Under the pieces are notes generated by a model that was not told the DNA's origin, searched no databases, and saw nothing but the letters and a program-made list of their open reading frames with translations. Positions 59,043 through 64,000 of a stretch of 64,000 bases of DNA are shown in pieces. Numbering within the stretch: position 1 is the stretch's first letter; each line of letters opens with the position of its first letter. A program made the position numbers and the translations under genes. The stretch is from Bacillus sp. EB106-08-02-XG196 (GTDB taxonomy: Bacteria; Bacillota; Bacilli; Bacillales; Cytobacillaceae), in assembly GCF_013396335.1 (NCBI RefSeq), contig NZ_JABWSY010000009.1, positions 1-64,000 of the forward strand, written 5' to 3'.

Positions 59043-60167
59043 TTGATAGAGTTTAAAGATATTGTAAAGAAATATAGAAATAAAACGATTATTAAGCCTT
59101 TCTCGGTTGATATTGAAGCTGGTCAACTCGTTGTTTTTATTGGACCCAGCGGCTGTGGGAAAACGACATTACTAAAGATGATTAATAAATTAATTCAGCC
59201 ATCTGCAGGTAAGATTTTTGTGAACGGTAAGGATATTTCCAATATAGATGCCATCGAGTTAAGGAGAAATATTGGCTATGTCATCCAAAATACAGGTCTC
59301 TTCCCCCACATGTCGATTAGAGAGAATTTGGAATTAATCCCAAAACTAAAAGGTGAAGACCCAAATAGAATTGCTGAGAAAACCGAGGAACTTCTCCATG
59401 TAGTTGGATTAAATCCTAGTGAATTCTTAGACCGTTTTCCAAAGGAATTAAGTGGCGGACAGCAGCAAAGAGTTGGGGTAGCAAGAGCCTTTTCAACGGA
59501 TTCAGATATTATTTTAATGGATGAACCCTTTAGTGCCTTGGATCCCGTAACAAGAAACTCGCTGCAGGATGAACTGGTTCAAATGCAAAAGGAACTAAAC
59601 AAAACCATCATTTTTGTCACCCATGATATGGACGAAGCCATAAAAATAGCCGACAAAATTTGTATATTAAAAGACGGCGATATTCTCCAGTTCGACACTC
59701 CTGAAAATATTCTCAAGAACCCAGCCAATGAATTTGTCGAAGGATTTATAGGAAAGAGAAGAGTTTGGAATAACCCTGAATTATTAATGGCTGAAGATAT
59801 TATGATTCCTAACCCTGTAAAGATTACTACTAAGCGAACCGTTTTACAGGCTATTGAGATAATGAAATCCAACAAGGTCGACAGCTTAATGGTAACCGAC
59901 AAAAATAATATTTTAATAGGATTGGTGACTTTAAAAGGAATTCAACTACTAAACCGAAATTCTGAGATTGATAGTGTTATGGAGAAAAATGTACTAGCTG
60001 TATCTGAGGATAGTAACTTAATTTCCATTTTGGCAACGATGAATGAACATAAAATTGGCTATGTGCCTGTTATTAATCATTCGAAGCAATTAACTGGACT
60101 TATAACCAGAAGCAGTATTTTATCGGCTTTAAGCAGCCAACTAATTGATTTGAAGGTGGCCTTTTAA
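59043..60167 (+). CDS. osmoprotectant-type ABC transporter ATPase with two CBS domains
   Basis: The 374-aa ATPase has Walker A GPSGCGKTTLLK (about 37-48), the signature LSGGQQQRVGVARAF, Walker B IILMDEPFSALDP and, at about 250-370, two CBS motifs (MIPNPVKITTKRTVLQAIE and SVMEKNVLAVSEDSN). It is of the OpuCA/EgtV class. The CBS pair of Listeria OpuCA binds c-di-AMP, which fits the BusR-like gene nearby. TTG at 59043 lies seven bases after GGAGG. The ATG at 59037 is too close. The stop overlaps the next start (ATGA). Confidence 0.92.
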   Translation: MIEFKDIVKKYRNKTIIKPFSVDIEAGQLVVFIGPSGCGKTTLLKMINKLIQPSAGKIFVNGKDISNIDAIELRRNIGYVIQNTGLFPHMSIRENLELIPKLKGEDPNRIAEKTEELLHVVGLNPSEFLDRFPKELSGGQQQRVGVARAFSTDSDIILMDEPFSALDPVTRNSLQDELVQMQKELNKTIIFVTHDMDEAIKIADKICILKDGDILQFDTPENILKNPANEFVEGFIGKRRVWNNPELLMAEDIMIPNPVKITTKRTVLQAIEIMKSNKVDSLMVTDKNNILIGLVTLKGIQLLNRNSEIDSVMEKNVLAVSEDSNLISILATMNEHKIGYVPVINHSKQLTGLITRSSILSALSSQLIDLKVAF

Positions 60168-61723
60168 TGAGTGACTTTTATAACTATTTAAGTGGAAACT
60201 ACGAACAGATTATTGATTTACTAGGCCAACATATTTATTTAAGTATTATTTCCGTCCTCGTTGCGGTAATTATCGGGATTCCGTTAGGCATTTTGATCTC
60301 ACGGCAGCCAAAGCTGTCAAAGCCGATTATTGGAACAACGAACGTCATCCAGGCAATACCAAGTTTGGCCTTACTTGGATTCTTAATTCCCTTTATTGGT
60401 ATTGGCAGTGCACCTGCCATTGTAATGGTTGTCCTATATTCACTTCTTCCAATCGTAAAGAACACCTATACAGGATTAACGAATATAGATCCTGACATTC
60501 TGGAAGCCGCCAAAGGTATCGGTCTGACCAAGAGTCAAACAATGAAAAAGGTTCAGCTGCCGTTAGCTTTTCCGATGATTATGGCGGGTATCAGAATTTC
60601 TGCCGTAACAGCAGTCGGATTGATGACCATCGCAGCATTCGTGGGTGCAGGAGGCCTTGGTTATCTCGTATTCTCTGGTGTACAGACCGTTGATAATTAC
60701 ATGATTCTTGCAGGTGCAATTCCAGCCTGTATCCTTGCCCTTTTAATCGACTTTGTTGTTGGTAAACTTGAAACGTCATTTTCCTACACAAATAAACGAA
60801 AATCCGCATCTAAAACGAGTAGCAAAGTAAAGCGTATCGTAATCGCATTTGCTAGTATATTCATAGTTGCTGCTGGTGCCTTTACCGTTTATTCAAAGGC
60901 AAATGCTGCAGATAAAATTGTCGTAGGCTCAAAGAATTACACTGAACAATTGATTCTTGGGAATATGTTGGCTGATTTAATTGAAGGTAAGACGGATATT
61001 GAGGTAGAAAGAAAAATGAATCTCGGCGGCTCACAGGTAGCTTTTAGTGCTATCAAAAATGGTGATGTAGATATGTTTGTAGAATATACAGGGACCGGAC
61101 TTGTAAATATTCTCAATCAAAGCCCACAAAGTGATCCTGACAAGGTTTATGACTATGTAAAAAAAGAATTCAAGGAGAAGTTTGGTATCGACATGTTAAA
61201 ACCTCTTGGATTCAATAACACATATGCATTAGCAGTACGTCAAGATACGGCTGAACAATATAATTTAAACAACATCTCCGATCTTGCTAAAGTAAGTGAA
61301 GGCATGATTATGGGTCCTACCATTGAATTTCCAAATCGGGAGGATGGATTAATTGGTCTTTCTAAGACCTATAATTTGAAGTTTAAAGATGTAAAAGCGA
61401 TAGACGGTGGATTGCGCTATACTGCGCTTGATAATCATAAGAGTGATGTCATCGATGCCTTTTCTACTGATGGGTTAATTGAAGAATTTGGATTAAAGGT
61501 ATTAGAGGATGATAAAAACTTCTTCCCTCCTTATTATGCTGTTCCCATTGTCAAAGAAGAGACATTAAAAGAGTACCCCGAACTAAAAGAAGTACTAAAT
61601 TCACTTGCTGGTATACTGACAGATGATAAAATGCGAAAGCTTAATTACAAAGTTGACAGCCTGAAGGAATCACCAGCAAAAGTAGCAAGAGAGTTTTTAA
61701 AAGAGGAAGGTTTAATAAAATAA
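60167..61723 (+). CDS. fused permease and substrate-binding protein of an OpuC/EgtU-type transporter
   Basis: The 518-aa fusion has an N-terminal BPD-type permease with about six helices (about 1-215, containing EAAKGIGLTKSQTMKKVQLP, the EAA loop). A further helix (about 224-243) leads to an OpuAC-type substrate-binding domain (about 245-518: IVVGSKNYTEQLILGNMLAD, FVEYTGTGL, FPPYYAVPIV). In this architecture the ligand may be betaine/choline, carnitine or, as in EgtUV/BilE of other Firmicutes, ergothioneine. The cage residues were not assigned. It is translationally coupled to the ATPase. Confidence 0.9.
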   Translation: MSDFYNYLSGNYEQIIDLLGQHIYLSIISVLVAVIIGIPLGILISRQPKLSKPIIGTTNVIQAIPSLALLGFLIPFIGIGSAPAIVMVVLYSLLPIVKNTYTGLTNIDPDILEAAKGIGLTKSQTMKKVQLPLAFPMIMAGIRISAVTAVGLMTIAAFVGAGGLGYLVFSGVQTVDNYMILAGAIPACILALLIDFVVGKLETSFSYTNKRKSASKTSSKVKRIVIAFASIFIVAAGAFTVYSKANAADKIVVGSKNYTEQLILGNMLADLIEGKTDIEVERKMNLGGSQVAFSAIKNGDVDMFVEYTGTGLVNILNQSPQSDPDKVYDYVKKEFKEKFGIDMLKPLGFNNTYALAVRQDTAEQYNLNNISDLAKVSEGMIMGPTIEFPNREDGLIGLSKTYNLKFKDVKAIDGGLRYTALDNHKSDVIDAFSTDGLIEEFGLKVLEDDKNFFPPYYAVPIVKEETLKEYPELKEVLNSLAGILTDDKMRKLNYKVDSLKESPAKVAREFLKEEGLIK

Positions 61724-61726
61724 TCG

Positions 61727-61750
61727 AAGCCGGCGCTGCCGGCTTTTTTT
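61727..61750. terminator. bidirectional terminator between transporter and regulator
   Basis: AGCCGGC and GCCGGCT are perfectly complementary around GCT, followed by TTTTTTTT, between convergent genes. Confidence 0.9.
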
Positions 61751-62367
61751 TAATCCTCCATAAAATGGACAACTCTCTCATAAGTATCATCATCCCCAAT
61801 AATGAGAAGAACGTCCCCTTCAAGAATCAATGCATATGGCCCTGGAGAGATAATCAATTCTCCCTTTCTCTTCATACCTATCACGGTTCCACCTGTATTT
61901 TGCCAAAATTTCACTTCTGAAATCGTCTTTCCGATATGTACACAACCAGGAACTACCTCTACTTCAATTGGTGCTAATGGATTGGTATGTCGAAGTTTTG
62001 TAGAATAATCCATGATTTTCCTTACTGTATCAAAAAGCTGCTCATCTAATTTATCTCGCTCGGAAATTAGGGTATTAATTTCTTTCTCAAGATCTTTGAT
62101 GCTTGCCAAATTCAAAAAGCGATGGATATATTTATAGGCATTCTCACGAGAAGAAATAACAATCCCGCTGCCCTTTGTTGATTGAACAATCTCCACATCT
62201 TCTAATATCTTTATCGCCCTTCTTACTGTCTCAGGAGAAACTTTATACTCACTTGCCAATGTAGATCTTCCGTGAATCCTTTCACCCACTTTGAATTTAC
62301 CATCGTAAATTCGATTTGCTAAGTCGATTGCTATCCGTTCATAAGTTGGTATTTGTGCCCTTTGCAT
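61750..62367 (-). CDS. GntR-type regulator with RCK_C (TrkA-C) domain, BusR-like
   Basis: The 205-aa regulator has an N-terminal GntR winged helix (PTYERIAIDLANRIYDGKF, then RSTLASEYKVSPETVRRAI), a helical or coiled linker (about 90-125) and a C-terminal RCK_C/TrkA-C domain (GKTISEVKFWQNTGGTVIGM, ISPGPYALILEGDVLLIIG). This is the design of BusR, which binds c-di-AMP and represses osmolyte-uptake genes. It is convergent with the transporter. The ATG at 62367 follows GGAGGAATAT. Confidence 0.88.
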   Translation of the reverse strand: MQRAQIPTYERIAIDLANRIYDGKFKVGERIHGRSTLASEYKVSPETVRRAIKILEDVEIVQSTKGSGIVISSRENAYKYIHRFLNLASIKDLEKEINTLISERDKLDEQLFDTVRKIMDYSTKLRHTNPLAPIEVEVVPGCVHIGKTISEVKFWQNTGGTVIGMKRKGELIISPGPYALILEGDVLLIIGDDDTYERVVHFMED

Positions 62368-62456
62368 ATATTCCTCCACGAAACTGAGTCAATTTTATTT
62401 TATTATTCCACTATACTCTAAAAAAATTGTCGATGCGAACAGATAGATTAAACTTC

Positions 62457-62498
62457 AAAAAAAAGTGCCAGGCACCCGAGGTGTCTAGCACTTTTTTT
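62457..62498 (-). terminator. terminator of the double-VOC gene
   Basis: AGTGC-AGGCACC and GGTGTCT-GCACT pair with one bulge around CGA, with TTTTTTT on the right and AAAAAAA on the left. It can act in both directions. Confidence 0.85.
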
Positions 62499-63465
62499 AC
62501 GAATCAAATCTTACTAGTAATTCAATGATTACTTTAAAGTCCGAGGTGGTATCCATATATGCATATCTGCCTTTTCCATTGTAGAAATTCCCGGTTTGAA
62601 TGACGGGATACCCCATATCCTCTAGAAGCTTAATTTTTTCATCCATGTTTTTTATTACAAACGAAATATGATGAACACCTTCTCCATGTGTTTCAAGGTG
62701 TTGTTTCCAAGTGCTTGGAGAAAGACCTGGCTCAATTAATTCAATTTGAAGCAGAGGAGTGTTAATAAACATATATCTAGAATCACCTTCGGTTGGCTCT
62801 CCTTCAAAAACAACCTGGGTAAGCTCGCTTTGTCCGGATTGAATAACTTGTGGTTTTTCAACACCTAGTAGTTTACAGTATGCCTCGGCTGCTGCATCGA
62901 GATCTTTTACAACAATCGCTAGTTGCTCAACCTGATTTGTCCCAAGCAAAGGTTCATAGGATTCTTTACTTGGCTCTGTATCCCGTGGTTCAGCACTTTC
63001 AAGGAGTTCTACCAGTGTTTTATGGTCATTCAAGGTATCCACATATACATACCTGCCGTCACTTGAAGTAAATTCACCACTTTGGAGCAATGGATATCCA
63101 CTTTCTTCAAAAACCGGAAGTTTTTCCTTAATAGAATCCACATCAAAGGCAATATGATGGATTCCTTCTCCAACTGTATCTAAAAATTCACGCATTGTAC
63201 CTGGTTCTTCATTTGGTTCGATTAGTTCAAACTGTACGGTTGGTGTATTCATAAATACTAATTTACTTCGAGAATTCGTTGGCTTGCCGCGAAAAACCAT
63301 TTTGGAAACCGCACTATCACCTGTTAGGAACCATGCAGGTTTTGGAATTCCTAGAAGTTTAGCAAACAATTCTGACGTCTTCTCAATATCGCGAACAACA
63401 AAGGCAAGTTGATTGATTTCATTATTACCTGCCAAAGGCTTTTTTTCTGTTAAAGATTCAGTCAA
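62497..63465 (-). CDS. tandem VOC-family (glyoxalase/epimerase/extradiol-fold) protein
   Basis: The 322-aa protein consists of two homologous VOC modules of about 150 aa (NQLAFVVRDIEKTSELFAKLL and EQLAIVVKDLDAAAEAYCKLL), each ending in EGIHHIAFDV/EGVHHISFVI and YVYVDTLNDHKTLVELL/YAYMDTTSDFKVIIELL. The first ligand position, usually His, is Gln in both. The modules resemble methylmalonyl-CoA epimerase-like VOC domains more than ring-cleaving dioxygenases. The TTG at 63465 is eight bases after AGAGG. The partial SDR gene is just upstream in the same direction. Confidence 0.85.
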   Translation of the reverse strand: MTESLTEKKPLAGNNEINQLAFVVRDIEKTSELFAKLLGIPKPAWFLTGDSAVSKMVFRGKPTNSRSKLVFMNTPTVQFELIEPNEEPGTMREFLDTVGEGIHHIAFDVDSIKEKLPVFEESGYPLLQSGEFTSSDGRYVYVDTLNDHKTLVELLESAEPRDTEPSKESYEPLLGTNQVEQLAIVVKDLDAAAEAYCKLLGVEKPQVIQSGQSELTQVVFEGEPTEGDSRYMFINTPLLQIELIEPGLSPSTWKQHLETHGEGVHHISFVIKNMDEKIKLLEDMGYPVIQTGNFYNGKGRYAYMDTTSDFKVIIELLVRFDS

Positions 63466-63489
63466 AATGATCACCTCTAATTCTTTTTT

Positions 63490-64000
63490 TCAACCTAGTC
63501 CACGGACAGATAATCCACCATCACTCGAGATAACTTCTCCAGTAATCGCCCTTGCGTTATCGGAAGCAAGCAGCAAGTAAGCTCCTACATGATCTTCAGA
63601 TGACATTGCAATCCGAAGCGGGTTTCGTGATTTAATACTTTTTTCTTTTGTCTCGTTATCTACCATTTTTACAAATGGCTGCAGCGGAGAAATGACATTT
63701 AGTGCTGTCAACGTTCCTCCCGGAGCAACAGCATTCACTCTTATATCAGGAGCAAGCTCAAACGCAAGCTGGCGCATTAATCCAATTTGTGCGTGTTTGC
63801 TGGCGGTGTACCAGACTCCTCCTCCATCAGGATAGAACCCCGCACCTGACACAGTGAAAATCATATTACCGCCTGTTTTCTTCAATTCCTCCACTGACGC
63901 TTTTGCCCCATTGAAATATCCTTTTACATTGATGTCAAACAGGAAGTCATATGCATTTGACATTGCTTCGGGAGTAACAGTTTGGAATTTAGCAAACCCA
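63490..64000 (-). CDS. short-chain dehydrogenase, dihydrodiol-dehydrogenase-like (N-terminus outside the window)
   Basis: The frame stays open to the right edge (GFAKFQTVTPEAMSNAYD), so the start is outside. Visible parts are DINVKGYFNGAKASVEEL, MIFTVSGAGFYPDGGG, the catalytic YTASKHAQIGL, LAPDIRVNAVAPGGT and the end ISSDGGLSVRG. This pattern resembles cis-dihydrodiol dehydrogenases (HcaB/BphB type) more than FabG. It is 24 bp upstream of the double-VOC gene and likely co-transcribed. A catabolic pathway is suggested, but its substrate cannot be seen in this window. Confidence 0.85.
   Translation of the reverse strand, partial: GFAKFQTVTPEAMSNAYDFLFDINVKGYFNGAKASVEELKKTGGNMIFTVSGAGFYPDGGGVWYTASKHAQIGLMRQLAFELAPDIRVNAVAPGGTLTALNVISPLQPFVKMVDNETKEKSIKSRNPLRIAMSSEDHVGAYLLLASDNARAITGEVISSDGGLSVRGLG

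Overview
The window is a chromosomal segment from an endospore-forming, low-GC Firmicute of the family Bacillaceae. Spore and germination genes (cwlJ, csgA, racA, a 2Duf-type DUF421/DUF1657 protein), a sporulenol/squalene-hopene cyclase, helD, exoA, pssA, a cold-shock gene and an InhA metalloprotease all point there. Codon use and SD sequences (AGGAGG-like, with many TTG and GTG starts) are homogeneous, and I saw no prophage, insertion sequence or plasmid module. Genus or species cannot be fixed from the sequence alone.

Layout. 0-5.4 kb: the end of a tRNA-Leu(UAG), a small acidic ORF, a methyltransferase, exoA, a divergent polysaccharide deacetylase, ppiB, a candidate structured sRNA, and a membrane protein/DUF2515 pair with a 74-bp overlap. 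5.4-13.5 kb: the hopanoid/sporulenol cyclase, mug, a YitT-like protein, an NhaC antiporter, cwlJ, an aldo/keto reductase and an ABC-F ATPase preceded by two tandem terminators and a 44-aa RAxF-45-type ORF. 13.9-18.9 kb: an envelope-stress block (two-component system, HtrA, membrane-anchored parvulin, unknown protein) with PhoP-like 11-bp-period boxes before both the regulator and htrA. 19.1-26.8 kb: a seven-gene TetR-controlled acyl-CoA operon that carries the kinase and dehydrogenase halves of ACAD11 as separate genes, interrupted by an 18-copy 20-nt tandem repeat.

27-40 kb: VanW protein, pssA, csgA, a second YitT protein, a 1-kb gene-poor stretch with an inverted repeat, a GNAT gene whose best start is not AUG, an erythromycin-esterase-like gene, a DUF1657-DUF1657-2Duf cassette, a DMT exporter, a YvbH-like protein, csp, and an E. 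coli-type asnS with a leader ORF and attenuator. 40-51 kb: helD, inhA, a repeat-rich spacer, an LysM L,D-transpeptidase, a class V aminotransferase, and a Spo0M-like gene behind a c-di-AMP (ydaO) riboswitch. 51-64 kb: a polysaccharide deacetylase, an HAD phosphatase, a RacA/DUF3967 pair, an acyltransferase, a nitronate monooxygenase, a nitroreductase, an M50-like protease, a quaternary-amine or ergothioneine-type ABC transporter with a convergent BusR-like GntR/RCK_C regulator, a double-VOC protein and a partial dihydrodiol-dehydrogenase-like SDR.

Three themes tie genes together. Cyclic di-AMP appears as a riboswitch, as a BusR-like regulator and as CBS domains on the neighbouring transporter ATPase. 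Envelope and spore integrity is served by HtrA/parvulin/two-component system, CwlJ, 2Duf and the cyclase. The 19-27 kb operon looks built for a particular acyl-CoA class, probably 4-hydroxyacyl-CoAs. All functions are assigned by reading motifs and remembered family sequences; no database search was run.
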